DNA of 64,000 nucleotides, taken from Acetobacteraceae bacterium H6797 (GTDB lineage: Bacteria; Pseudomonadota; Alphaproteobacteria; Acetobacterales; Acetobacteraceae). The notes beneath the pieces are model-generated. The model worked only from the letters and a program-made list of their open reading frames with translations. It was not told the origin of the DNA and made no database searches. This document shows positions 43,653-52,331 of this stretch, piece after piece. Positions within the stretch are counted from its first letter, which is position 1. Each line of letters begins with the position of its first letter. Both the position numbers and the translations under genes were made by a program. The stretch is taken from contig JADFCQ010000004.1 of the NCBI GenBank assembly GCA_015223225.1, positions 186,001 to 250,000 of the forward strand, in the 5' to 3' direction.

Positions 43653-45326
43653 TCACTTCACTCCCAGCATCGGCAGGTCGAGCCCGAATTCGCGCGCGCA
43701 TTCGATGGCAATGTCGTAGCCCGCATCGGCATGGCGCATCACACCCGTCGCCGGGTCATTCCAGAGCACGCGGCCAAGGCGCTTCGCGGCTTCCTCGGTG
43801 CCATCGCAGAGAATGACCATGCCCGAATGCTGCGAATAGCCCATACCCACGCCGCCGCCGTGATGCAGGCTCACCCAGGTCGCGCCCGAGGCGGTGTTCA
43901 GCAGCGCATTGAGCAGCGGCCAGTCGGAAACGGCATCGGAGCCGTCCATCATCGCCTCGGTCTCGCGATTGGGGCTGGCGACGGAGCCTGAATCCAGATG
44001 GTCGCGCCCGATCACGATCGGCCCGATCTCGCCGCGCGCCACCATCTCGTTGAAGGCGAGCCCCAGGCGGTGCCGCTGCCCGAGCCCGACCCAGCAGATC
44101 CGCGCCGGCAGGCCCTGGAAGGCAATGCGCTCGGCGGCCATGTCGAGCCACTGATGCAGATGCTTGTCGTCCGGGATCAGCTCCTTCACCTTCGCGTCCG
44201 TCTTGCGGATATCCTCCGGATCGCCGGAAAGCGCCGCCCAGCGGAAGGGCCCGATGCCGCGGCAGAAAAGCGGGCGGATATAGGCCGGCACGAAGCCCGG
44301 AAAGCCGAAGGCGTTCTCCAGCCCCTCATCCTTCGCCATCTGGCGAATGTTGTTGCCGTAGTCGAGCACGGCCGAGCCCAGCGCCTTGAAGTCGAGCATC
44401 GCCTGCACATGCGCGACCATGCTCTTCTTCGCGGCCTTGGCGACGCCCTCGGGATCGCTCTCCTTCCGGCTCTCCCATTCATCCAGCGTCCAGCCCGCGG
44501 GCAGATAGCCATTCACCGGGTCATGCGCGCTGGTCTGGTCGGTGACGATATCCGGCACCACGCCGCGCTTGACCAGTTCGGGAAAAACCTCCGCCGCATT
44601 GCCGAGCAGGCCGACGCTGATCGCCTTCTTCTCAGACGTAGCCTTGGAAATCATCGCCAAAGCCTCATCCAGCGTCTCGGCGCGATAGTCGAGATACCTA
44701 GTCTCCAGCCGCTTCTCGATCCGGCTCGGCTGGCACTCCACGGCCAGCACGCAAGCGCCCGCGAAGACGCCGGCCAGCGGCTGCGCCCCGCCCATGCCGC
44801 CGAGCCCCCCGGTCAGGATCCAGCGCCCGGCCAATGAGCCGCCGAAATGCTGCCGCCCCGCCTCGACGAAGGTCTCGTAGGTGCCCTGAACGATGCCCTG
44901 GCTGCCGATATAGATCCAGGAACCGGCCGTCATCTGGCCGTACATCATCAGCCCGGCCCGATCGAGCTCATGGAACTTCTCCCAAGTCGCCCAGGCCGGC
45001 ACGAGGTTGGAATTCGCGATCAGCACGCGCGGCGCATTCTCATGCGTCTGGAAAACACCGACGGGCTTGCCCGATTGCACGAGCAGCGTCTGGTCATTCT
45101 TCAGCCGCTTCAGCACGGAGACGATGGTCTCGTAGCTCTTCCAATCGCGTGCCGCGCGGCCAATGCCGCCATACACCACCAGCTCGCCCGGCTTCTCCGC
45201 CACCTCGTCATCGAGGTTGTTCATGAGCATGCGAAGCGGCGCCTCGGTCTGCCAGGAAAGCGTGTTGAGCTTGTCGCCACGCGGGGCGCGGATGGCGGGA
45301 GCATTGCGGAAGCGTTCGTTGACCAT
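43653..45326 (-). CDS. hutU: Urocanate hydratase
   Basis: HutU converts urocanate to imidazolonepropionate using bound NAD. The ATG at 45326 sits eight bases after AAGGA and gives 557 residues, the usual length; an ATG at 45335 is possible. [36 protein letters not shown] (NAD binding) and [15 protein letters not shown] (active-site Cys region) are all present. It follows hutC and precedes hutH. Confidence 0.97.
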   Translation of the reverse strand: MVNERFRNAPAIRAPRGDKLNTLSWQTEAPLRMLMNNLDDEVAEKPGELVVYGGIGRAARDWKSYETIVSVLKRLKNDQTLLVQSGKPVGVFQTHENAPRVLIANSNLVPAWATWEKFHELDRAGLMMYGQMTAGSWIYIGSQGIVQGTYETFVEAGRQHFGGSLAGRWILTGGLGGMGGAQPLAGVFAGACVLAVECQPSRIEKRLETRYLDYRAETLDEALAMISKATSEKKAISVGLLGNAAEVFPELVKRGVVPDIVTDQTSAHDPVNGYLPAGWTLDEWESRKESDPEGVAKAAKKSMVAHVQAMLDFKALGSAVLDYGNNIRQMAKDEGLENAFGFPGFVPAYIRPLFCRGIGPFRWAALSGDPEDIRKTDAKVKELIPDDKHLHQWLDMAAERIAFQGLPARICWVGLGQRHRLGLAFNEMVARGEIGPIVIGRDHLDSGSVASPNRETEAMMDGSDAVSDWPLLNALLNTASGATWVSLHHGGGVGMGYSQHSGMVILCDGTEEAAKRLGRVLWNDPATGVMRHADAGYDIAIECAREFGLDLPMLGVK

Positions 45327-45361
45327 GCTGGTCATCCTTGCTGGAGCAAACTGGAAAGAAA

Positions 45362-46138
45362 TCAATCGAGGCTGGAGCCGAGGCGGAAACGGCTGCCCGG
45401 ATGGCTCAACCAGGCCCGCGTCGCCACCACACCCCAGGACCAGGTACGCCGATGCACTACGAGGCAGGGTTCCCCCATGGCGATATCGAGCCGCGAAGCG
45501 ACCTCGGCCTCCGGCAGCGCCGCCTCCACCACATGCTCCACCCGCTCCAGAGGCGCAGAGGAGGTCAGGTGGCGATAGGGTGTGGTCCGGCTGAAATCCT
45601 GGGCGAGAAAATCGGGAAAGACGGTCGGGTTCACGCAGCGGGCCTCATGCTGCACCGGCACGCCATTCTCCAGATGCGTCAGCTCGGCGCGGAAGAGCTC
45701 CGCGCCCGGCGGCAGGCCGAAGGTTCGCGCCAGTTCGGCATCGGCGCGGATGCTGGTGAGCAGATGCACCCGCGCCTCATGCCGGTTGCCGCGCTCCCTG
45801 ATCTCATCGGCGATGTCGCGAAATTCGAGCAGGGCGGAGGGCGGCTTGCTCTCGGCGATGAAGGTGCCCACGCCCTGCACGCGCTTGAGCAGCCCCGCAT
45901 CGGCCAATTCCCGCAGCGCACGGTTCACCGTCACCCGCGAGACGCCGCAGAGCTTCACCAACTCGTTCTCCGAGGGGATGCGATCCTCCGCCCCGAACTC
46001 GCCCGTCGCGACGCGCGAGAGGATGAAGGCCTTCACCTGCTGATAGCGCGGCGTCGCCGCCGAGAGTGCCGGGCGCAGGCGATGCGCCTCCAACAGGACG
46101 GGCTCCGAAGACGGGCGGGCGGCACGGGTCACGGGCAA
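45362..46138 (-). CDS. hutC: HutC, histidine utilisation repressor (GntR/HutC type)
   Basis: A 258-residue GntR-family repressor. The winged helix ([18 protein letters not shown], then [23 protein letters not shown]) is followed by a UTRA effector domain ([19 protein letters not shown]) that binds urocanate in known HutC proteins. The start is TTG at 46138 or GTG at 46132. Its gene heads the hutC-hutU-hutH operon and faces a PhyH-type gene across a short gap holding a HutC-like palindrome. Confidence 0.92.
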   Translation of the reverse strand: MPVTRAARPSSEPVLLEAHRLRPALSAATPRYQQVKAFILSRVATGEFGAEDRIPSENELVKLCGVSRVTVNRALRELADAGLLKRVQGVGTFIAESKPPSALLEFRDIADEIRERGNRHEARVHLLTSIRADAELARTFGLPPGAELFRAELTHLENGVPVQHEARCVNPTVFPDFLAQDFSRTTPYRHLTSSAPLERVEHVVEAALPEAEVASRLDIAMGEPCLVVHRRTWSWGVVATRAWLSHPGSRFRLGSSLD

Positions 46139-46157
46139 GGCTCACGGATGTCTTGTC

Positions 46158-46169
46158 TTGTATTGACAA
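46158..46169. promoter_or_regulatory. Candidate HutC operator
   Basis: TTGTATTGACAA (arms TTGT and ACAA) resembles the TGTATN2TACA-type palindrome bound by HutC proteins. It lies in the 85-base gap between hutC and the divergent dioxygenase gene, where it could control both. Assignment is by resemblance and position. Confidence 0.5.
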
Positions 46170-46223
46170 CCTATCCGGCAAGCCGTCAACCTTTTCCCCA
46201 ACAAAACAAGCGAGGCTTCTCCC

Positions 46224-47042
46224 ATGAGCACCCTGTCCCCCGCCCTGGCGGCCCAGTTGGAGGCGTTGCGCCCGCTCTATGAGCGCGATGGCGCGGTCTG
46301 CGTCCGGGGTGCCTTCGGCCCCGAATGGCTCGCGCTGCTCGACAAGGGCGTGGAGGCCAACATGGCCGCCCCCGGCCCCTTCGGGAAACGCTACACGCCC
46401 GAAGGGCAGCCCGGCATGTTCTTCGGGGATTACTGCAACTGGGCGCGCATCCCCGAATATCGCGACTTTCTCTTTCGCTCTCCCGCCGCCGCCATGGTGG
46501 GCGCCCTCATGGGCTCGAAGAAGGTGAACCTCTTCCATGAGCATGTGCTGGTAAAGGAACCGGGCACGCTGGAGCCTACGCCCTGGCATCACGACCAGCC
46601 CTATTGGACGGTGAACGGCGCGCAAGTCTGCAGCCTCTGGATGGCGCTGGAGCCCGTGCCCCGCGCCTCGGGCGTCGAATATATCGCCGGCTCCCATAAA
46701 TGGGGCCGCTGGTTCCGCCCCAAGCGCTTCGCCGACAGCAATGACCATGCGACCGACGCTTTCGAGCCCATGCCCGACATGGCGCCGCTCATCGCGCAAT
46801 ACGGCACCATCGGCTGGGATCTGGAACCGGGCGATTGCGTCGTGTTCCAGGGCCTGACGCTCCATGGCGCGCCCGGCAATTCTCTCTCCACCCGCCGCCG
46901 CGCCGTCTCTTCCCGCTGGGCGGGTGACGACGCCACCTACACGCTGCGCCAGGGCTTCATGTCGCCGCCGCCGCTGCCCGGCGCCCCTGAACCTGGGATG
47001 CCGCTCGACAGCGAGGTCTTCCCCGTTGTGTGGCGGCAATAA
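46224..47042 (+). CDS. Phytanoyl-CoA dioxygenase (PhyH) family protein
   Basis: A 272-residue Fe(II)/2-oxoglutarate-dependent oxygenase. The metal triad reads as His122 and Asp124 in TPWHHDQPYW and the distal His214 in LTLHGAPGN. Arg near 224-226 (STRRRAVSSRW) would bind 2-oxoglutarate. GVEYIAGSHKWG is another PhyH family block. It is divergent from hutC and separated by a likely HutC operator, so a link to histidine or urocanate metabolism is possible. The substrate is unknown. Confidence 0.88.
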   Translation: MSTLSPALAAQLEALRPLYERDGAVCVRGAFGPEWLALLDKGVEANMAAPGPFGKRYTPEGQPGMFFGDYCNWARIPEYRDFLFRSPAAAMVGALMGSKKVNLFHEHVLVKEPGTLEPTPWHHDQPYWTVNGAQVCSLWMALEPVPRASGVEYIAGSHKWGRWFRPKRFADSNDHATDAFEPMPDMAPLIAQYGTIGWDLEPGDCVVFQGLTLHGAPGNSLSTRRRAVSSRWAGDDATYTLRQGFMSPPPLPGAPEPGMPLDSEVFPVVWRQ

Positions 47043-47158
47043 CATTACGATCTAGCATCGCAAATTTGTTACTTGCTGGAATCATCCTGCCGGGCTTGAA
47101 GGCGCGCCCATCAGAACCATGCCGGGCAAAGCCGGCTTCTTCCCGTAGGAATCGCAAC

Positions 47159-47566
47159 ATGGCCCCCGCGCCCATCGCCTCGCTGCTGGAAAGCCGCGGC
47201 CTCTTCATTCTCGGCCGCGTCCTGCTCTGCGTGCCTTTCTTCCTCAGCGGCTTCGCCAAGCTTTTCGATTTCTCCGCCGCCACGGCGGAGATGGCGCATT
47301 TCGGGCTGAATCCTCCGGCCTTCTTCGCCGTCGCCACCATCATCACCCAGCTCGGCGGCTCCGCCCTCGTCATTAGCGGCCGCTATGCCTGGCTCGGCGC
47401 CGGCGCCATGGCGGTCTTCACCCTGCTGACCATCCCCATCGCCCATGATTTCTGGAACCTGGAAGGCATGCAGGCGATGATGGAGATGTTCTTCGTCGTC
47501 GAGCATATCGCGGTCATCGGCGGGATGATCCTGGTTTCCATTCTCTGCCATCGCCGCGGGGCATAG
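47159..47566 (+). CDS. DoxX family membrane protein
   Basis: A 135-residue protein with four predicted membrane helices. GRVLLCVPFFLSGFAKLFDF at the start and AHDFWNLEGMQ before the last helix are typical of the DoxX family, small inner-membrane proteins linked to redox and envelope functions. The ATG at 47159 follows AGGA; the frame open upstream is not conserved. Confidence 0.85.
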   Translation: MAPAPIASLLESRGLFILGRVLLCVPFFLSGFAKLFDFSAATAEMAHFGLNPPAFFAVATIITQLGGSALVISGRYAWLGAGAMAVFTLLTIPIAHDFWNLEGMQAMMEMFFVVEHIAVIGGMILVSILCHRRGA

Positions 47567-47634
47567 GACGTAGCAGGGCTGTCGCCTTCCTTCCGGCTGA
47601 GGCATCATCGGCGCAAATCGGGAGGAAGGCAGAC

Positions 47635-48411
47635 ATGCCGAATAAATCCAGCGACGCGCCCCAGCGGCGCCGTATCCTGCTCGTCACCGGCGGTTCGCGC
47701 GGCATCGGAGCGGCGGTTTGCCGCCAAGCCATCGAAGCCGGCTACGACATCGCCCTAACCTGGCGCAGCGAGCAGGCAGCCGCCGAGGCCATCGTCGCCG
47801 AAGCCCGCGCCAAAGGCCGGCGCGCCATCGCCGTCCAGGCCGAGATGTCCCGCCGCGAGGATATCGCCAGGCTCTACGAAACGGTCGATGCGAAGCTCGG
47901 GCCGCTTACCCATCTGGTGAACAATGCCGGCCTCATCGGCCCCGGCTCGCCCCTCATCGAGGCCAGCGACGACACCATCGCCCACTGCATCGACGTCAAC
48001 GTCACCGGTGCCATTCTCGTGGCACGGGAAGCGGCGCGCCGCATGGCAAAAAGCCGCGGCGGGCATGGCGGCGCCATCGTCCACCTCTCGTCCATGGCCG
48101 CGACCCTGGGGGCACCGGGCGAATTCGTCTGGTACGCCGCCTCGAAAGGCGCGATCGACGCGCTGACCATCGGCATGAGCAAGGAGATGGGCAAGGACGG
48201 CATCCGCGTGAATGCCGTGGCCCCCGGCCTGATCGATACGGAAATCCACGCCTCCGCCGGCGATCCCGGCCGGCTCGACCGCATGCGCGGCATGATCCCC
48301 GTCGGCCGCGAAGGCACGGCCGACGAAGTGGCTTCCGCCATTCTCTACCTTCTCTCCGATGACGCCGCCTATGTCAGCGGCACCATCCTAAGGGTCAGCG
48401 GCGGGCGCTGA
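47635..48411 (+). CDS. Short-chain dehydrogenase/reductase
   Basis: An NAD(P)-dependent SDR oxidoreductase of 258 residues. The cofactor loop TGGSRGIG is at 18-25, NNAG at 96-99, and the catalytic Ser152/153, Tyr167 and Lys171 are in HLSSMAATLGAPGEFVWYAASKGA. The C-terminal block VNAVAPGLIDTEIHA is typical of FabG-like members. The Arg after the cofactor glycine suggests NADPH. Preceded by GGGAGGAAGG. Substrate unknown. Confidence 0.92.
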   Translation: MPNKSSDAPQRRRILLVTGGSRGIGAAVCRQAIEAGYDIALTWRSEQAAAEAIVAEARAKGRRAIAVQAEMSRREDIARLYETVDAKLGPLTHLVNNAGLIGPGSPLIEASDDTIAHCIDVNVTGAILVAREAARRMAKSRGGHGGAIVHLSSMAATLGAPGEFVWYAASKGAIDALTIGMSKEMGKDGIRVNAVAPGLIDTEIHASAGDPGRLDRMRGMIPVGREGTADEVASAILYLLSDDAAYVSGTILRVSGGR

Positions 48412-48446
48412 CCCTGGCCGGTTGAGCAGGCAGAGCCAATCCCGTT

Positions 48447-48488
48447 CCGGATTCGAAAGACCTTGCTTCCGGCAGCCCACTGTGGCTG
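48447..48488 (+). ncRNA. Structured leader of rtcB (two adjacent hairpins)
   Basis: CCGGA (48447-48451) can pair with TCCGG (48468-48472), and directly next to it CAGCC (48473-48477) pairs with GGCTG (48484-48488) around a six-base loop. The two helices could stack end to end. They lie 38 bases before the rtcB ATG. RtcB ligates RNA ends, so an RNA structure in its own leader could be a feedback target. This is a reading by eye. Confidence 0.3.
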
Positions 48489-48525
48489 AAGGAGCGGCTC
48501 GATCCATCGAAGAGGAGAATGCCTT

Positions 48526-49872
48526 ATGTCGCGCCTTCCTGACCCGCTCGAACCTATGGCGCGAACGCTCGCCGCCGAGGCTGGGCTGGACCCGGAAGCC
48601 CGTATCCCCCATCCGGGCAAGGAAGGACGCACCATGCCTGCATGGTGCAGTTTCCGGGATGCAGCGCGACAGAAGCTAAATCTCCAAAGGGCCTTCGACA
48701 CCAAGGCCAGCCTCGCGCCGCAGGAAGAACGCTTCCGCGACAGCCCTCTGGTCGTGACCGGCACGCATGATCCGGCGACAGTCGAGCAAATGCGCAACTG
48801 CATGAGCGTCGGCAATGTCGTCGGCGGCGTACTCTGCGCCGACGGGCACCTGGGATATGCCCAGCCCGTCGGCGGCGTCATTGCCTATGAGGGCCAGATC
48901 AGCGTGAGCGGCGTTGGGTTCGACATCGGTTGCGGCAATATGGCCGTACGGCTCGACATACCCTTCGGCGCCGTGAAGGAAAGCCTCGCGTCTATCATCG
49001 CAGATATTCGCAAGCATATTTCCTTTGGTGTCGGCCGTGCCAATGCCGATCGGGTAGAGCACGCCCTTTTCGACGACCGCGACGCCTGGACCACGTCTGG
49101 CATGCTCGACTACCGACAGAAGGCAATGGCCCAACTCGGCACAGTCGGCTCCGGCAACCACTACGTGGATCTTATGCGTGACGAAGAGGACATGGTTTGG
49201 ATCGGCGTGCATTTCGGCTCGCGCGGCCTCGGCCATACCGCCGCGACCCGCTATCTGCAGGCTGCGGGTGGCAAGGATGGCATGCATGTCCCACCTGCAG
49301 TGCTTGATGAGGGAAGCGAGCTCGGCACGCGATACATCGCCGCGATGGAACTGGCCGGCCGATATGCTTACGCCGGCCGTGAGTGGGTGGTGGAGCGTGT
49401 CCGCTGCATCCTGGGTGGTTCCGTGACGCATAGCGTCCACAACCATCACAATTACGCTTGGCGTGAGAAGCATGGTGGCCGCGATCTCTGGGTTGTTCGC
49501 AAAGGCGCGACGCCCGCCTTTCCGGGCCAACAGGGCTTCATCGGCGGCAGCATGGGTGATGACGCTGTGATCGTGGAGGGCTTGGAGAGCGATGCCTCGG
49601 CAGCCGCTCTCTATTCCACCATACATGGAGCTGGCCGCGTCTTCGGCCGCCGGGAAGCCATCCGCCGGTTCAGCCGTGCCGAAATGGATGCCTGGCTTAC
49701 GAGGCGCGGCGTGCTTCTCGCTGGCGGCGATCTCGATGAGAGCCCAATGGCCTATCGTCGACTACCGGATGTACTGGCGCATCACGCCGGAACCATCGCG
49801 GTGAAGCATACCTTGCGGCCCTTCATCGTGGTAATGGCGGGCGAAGGGGAATTCGATCCCTTCAAGGATTGA
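48526..49872 (+). CDS. rtcB: RtcB family RNA ligase
   Basis: RtcB joins 2',3'-cyclic phosphate or 3'-phosphate RNA ends to 5'-OH ends using GTP and Mn. The 448-residue protein has GFDIGCGNMA with the Mn ligands Asp133 and Cys136, GSGNHYVDL (His212), GVHFGSRGLG (His229), HNHHNYAWRE and HGAGR with His367 as the GMP-bearing residue. All key residues are present. There is no rtcA or rtcR gene beside it. GAGGAG precedes the ATG. Confidence 0.93.
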   Translation: MSRLPDPLEPMARTLAAEAGLDPEARIPHPGKEGRTMPAWCSFRDAARQKLNLQRAFDTKASLAPQEERFRDSPLVVTGTHDPATVEQMRNCMSVGNVVGGVLCADGHLGYAQPVGGVIAYEGQISVSGVGFDIGCGNMAVRLDIPFGAVKESLASIIADIRKHISFGVGRANADRVEHALFDDRDAWTTSGMLDYRQKAMAQLGTVGSGNHYVDLMRDEEDMVWIGVHFGSRGLGHTAATRYLQAAGGKDGMHVPPAVLDEGSELGTRYIAAMELAGRYAYAGREWVVERVRCILGGSVTHSVHNHHNYAWREKHGGRDLWVVRKGATPAFPGQQGFIGGSMGDDAVIVEGLESDASAAALYSTIHGAGRVFGRREAIRRFSRAEMDAWLTRRGVLLAGGDLDESPMAYRRLPDVLAHHAGTIAVKHTLRPFIVVMAGEGEFDPFKD

Positions 49873-49912
49873 GGGGTTGGGGGGCGAAAGCTCCCCTCCC
49901 CTGACTTGCGGA

Positions 49913-50974
49913 TTATTTCGCTTCTTCCCGCAGCAGCCGCGCCTTGTTCGGCACGCCCCAGCGATAGCCGGTCAGATCGCCGCTCGCGCCCACCACGCGA
50001 TGGCAGGGTACCATCAGCGAGACCGGGTTCTGCGCACAGGCCCGAGCGACGGCGCGCGTGGCCTTGGGCTGGCCCATGCTGGCCGCCAGGCCCGAATAGG
50101 TCGTGGTCGAGCCGAGCGGGATTTTCGTCAGCGCCTCCCACACCCGGCGCTGAAACGCCGTGCCGCGCAAATCCAGCGGCAGATCCAGCGCCGCCCGAGG
50201 CTCCTCCATGAAGGCGAGCACCTTGGCCACATGCTCGGCCAGGGCGGCTTCCTCGATCCGCGCCTTGGGAAAACGCCGGGCCATGTCGCCCCACAACGCC
50301 TCCGGCTCTTCGCCGAAGCCGATGTAGCAGACGCCCTGCGCCGTCGCGCCCACCAGCAGCGGGCCCATCACGCTTTCGGCCAGGGCCGCTTTGATCACCT
50401 CGCCCGCCCCGCCCCGCCTTGCGGCGCCCGGCGTCATGCCGATCACCTTGCCGGTCGCGCCATAAACGCGGCTCTCGCTGCCATAGCCCGCGCCGGCCAC
50501 CGCATCGGCCACGCGCTCGCCCTGCGCCAGCGCCGCCGAGAGCCGCCTCGCGCGGACGGATTCCGCATAGGAGCGCGGCGTGACGCCGGTAATGTCCCGA
50601 AACAGTCGCAGGAAGTAATGCCGCGCATAACCCGCCTTCGCGGCCAGGGCTTCGAGCGAGGGGATGGTGTCGGCTTCCTCGATCATCCGGCAAGCCGCCC
50701 GCACCGCCGCTGCCTGCATCTCCGCCCGCTGGCCGCGCGGGTCACATCGCTGGCAGGCGCGATAACCCGCCGCCTCGGCCTCACCGGCATCAGCGAAGAG
50801 CCGCGTATTCTTGCGCAGCGGCGGGCGCGAAGGGCAGCCGAAAAGGCAATAGACACCCTGCGTCACCACGGCATAGAGCAGGCCCGGCCGCGCCTCTCGC
50901 GCCGTCAGGGCTGCCCAGGTTTCGTCATCGGGAAGGCTGCCGGCCGGGGCCGGGCGGGTCAGGGTCATGCTCAT
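49913..50974 (-). CDS. ada: Ada: methylated-DNA methyltransferase and regulator
   Basis: Ada removes methyl groups from DNA phosphotriesters and O6-methylguanine and then activates the adaptive response. The 353-residue protein has the N-terminal zinc site with Cys43, Cys47, Cys74 and Cys77; Cys43 is the methyl acceptor. An AraC-type helix-turn-helix follows (PSLEALAAKAGYARHYFLRLF), then the methyltransferase domain with PCHR (Cys324). The start is ATG at 50974 or 50968. Confidence 0.95.
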   Translation of the reverse strand: MSMTLTRPAPAGSLPDDETWAALTAREARPGLLYAVVTQGVYCLFGCPSRPPLRKNTRLFADAGEAEAAGYRACQRCDPRGQRAEMQAAAVRAACRMIEEADTIPSLEALAAKAGYARHYFLRLFRDITGVTPRSYAESVRARRLSAALAQGERVADAVAGAGYGSESRVYGATGKVIGMTPGAARRGGAGEVIKAALAESVMGPLLVGATAQGVCYIGFGEEPEALWGDMARRFPKARIEEAALAEHVAKVLAFMEEPRAALDLPLDLRGTAFQRRVWEALTKIPLGSTTTYSGLAASMGQPKATRAVARACAQNPVSLMVPCHRVVGASGDLTGYRWGVPNKARLLREEAK

Positions 50975-51032
50975 GATCTGACGATGCGCGCGGCGGCGGT
51001 CCACCCGCCATCCGCGCGTTGCTCTGGTGCGT

Positions 51033-51593
51033 TCAGGCCGAGGCGGCCAGGGCCTTCTCGATCGCGGCGATCAGACTGTCCGATTCCGGCCCGGTCACGC
51101 TCGAGAAGCGCTCCACATGCCGGCCGTCCCGCGCCACGAGGTATTTGTAGAAATTCCAGCGCGGCGAGCCACCGCCCTTCTCGGCCAGAAAGCGGAAAAG
51201 CGGCGTCGCACCGCTGCCCGTCACCTTCTCCGGCACGCTCATGGGGAAGGTGATGCCGAACTGCGTGTCGCAGAACTCCTTCACCGCCGCCGCGTCCTTG
51301 CTCTCCTGGAAGAAGTCGTTCGAGGGCACGCCGATCACCGTCAGCCCGCGCGGCTCGTATTTGTCGTGCAGCGCCTGGAGCCCGGCATATTGCCTGGTGA
51401 AGCCGCAGAAGGAGGCCGTATTGACCACCAGCAGCGCCCGGCCGCGCAGGGTGCTGAGGTCGAGCGTCCCGCCCTCGATCGAGGGCAAGCTGTAATCGAA
51501 GGCGCTGGCTTCCGCGGCCAGGACCTTCTTCGCGCCGAACAGGCTCATGCCGAGCCCGCCGGCCATGACGAGACGCCGCGTCGCATCAGCCAT
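51033..51593 (-). CDS. Glutathione peroxidase (cysteine type)
   Basis: A thiol peroxidase of 186 residues with an N-terminal signal-like segment (RRLVMAGGLGMSLFG...AAEA), suggesting export to the periplasm. The active-site Cys63 is in NTASFCGFTRQY, and GVPSNDFFQES and SPRWNFYKYLV (catalytic Trp region) complete the family pattern. The start at 51593 follows GGAGGAG and overlaps the end of the upstream molybdoenzyme gene by eight bases, so the two are co-expressed. Confidence 0.92.
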   Translation of the reverse strand: MADATRRLVMAGGLGMSLFGAKKVLAAEASAFDYSLPSIEGGTLDLSTLRGRALLVVNTASFCGFTRQYAGLQALHDKYEPRGLTVIGVPSNDFFQESKDAAAVKEFCDTQFGITFPMSVPEKVTGSGATPLFRFLAEKGGGSPRWNFYKYLVARDGRHVERFSSVTGPESDSLIAAIEKALAASA

Positions 51594-52263
51594 AACGCTC
51601 CTCCAGCCAGGGGTCGCCGTGGTTGTGATAGCCGCGCTCCTCCCAGAAGCCCGGCTGGTCATTATAGGTCAGCTCGATCCGGGTGATCCATTTCGGGCTC
51701 TTCCAGAAATAGAGCTTCGGAATGATCACCCGCGCCGGCCCGCCATGCTGCCGCGTCAGCGGCTCGCCGGCCCAGGAATGCGCCACCATCACGTCGGGCT
51801 GCGCGAATTCCTCCAGCGGCACATTGGTCGTGTAGCCGTCATAGGAATGGAAAATGACGAAGCGTGCATTGGGCTTGGGCTGCGCCATGGCCAGCAGGTC
51901 CAGCGCCTTCACGCCGGTGAAGCTGTTGTCGTAGCGCGACCATTGCGTGACGCAGTGGATGTCCACGACCATCTCGCTCTGCGGCATGGCCATGAACTCG
52001 TCCCAATCAGCGCGGACGGGCTTTTCGACCAGCCCCTCCACGCGCAGCCGGAACTTCTCCTTCGCCACATCCGGCTGCACGCCGAGGTCCAGCACCGGCC
52101 AATCCTGCACCAGGCGCTGGCCGGGCGGCAGGCGCTCGGCATGGGCCCGGTCGGGCGCGCCGGTGATCAGCCGGCCGGCCTTGGCCCAGGCCTCCTTGGT
52201 ATCGACCAGCTTCTGCTTGATCTGCCCGGTCAGCCCGGGCGCCTCGTCCTCATCCATCGGCAT
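51586..52263 (-). CDS. Sulfite oxidase-like molybdopterin enzyme
   Basis: A 225-residue oxidoreductase of the sulfite oxidase catalytic-domain family. The molybdenum-binding Cys104 is in VDIHCVTQWSRYDNSFTG, with the conserved VMVAHSWAGEPLTRQHGGPARVI after it. The fold is that of small YedY/MsrP-like enzymes, but no Tat signal is seen, so it is probably cytoplasmic. It shares an operon with the exported glutathione peroxidase, pointing to oxidative stress defence. Confidence 0.85.
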   Translation of the reverse strand: MPMDEDEAPGLTGQIKQKLVDTKEAWAKAGRLITGAPDRAHAERLPPGQRLVQDWPVLDLGVQPDVAKEKFRLRVEGLVEKPVRADWDEFMAMPQSEMVVDIHCVTQWSRYDNSFTGVKALDLLAMAQPKPNARFVIFHSYDGYTTNVPLEEFAQPDVMVAHSWAGEPLTRQHGGPARVIIPKLYFWKSPKWITRIELTYNDQPGFWEERGYHNHGDPWLEERYG

Positions 52264-52331
52264 GCCCCTAACTCTTCCCCCATCAGATGCGCCGCCCGGG
52301 CGGCAAGACAAGGGAAAACGACGGCCCCACC

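Noticed and set aside
48421..48525. A tRNA-like remnant (TTCGAATCC on the minus strand) before rtcB
   Set aside because: The short match has no T-stem, anticodon arm or acceptor stem around it. Only the two simple hairpins on the plus strand can be supported.
48412..48525. Sigma-54 promoter for rtcB, as in E. coli rtcBA
   Set aside because: No GG-N10-GC match with the -24/-12 consensus was found, and no rtcR gene is present.
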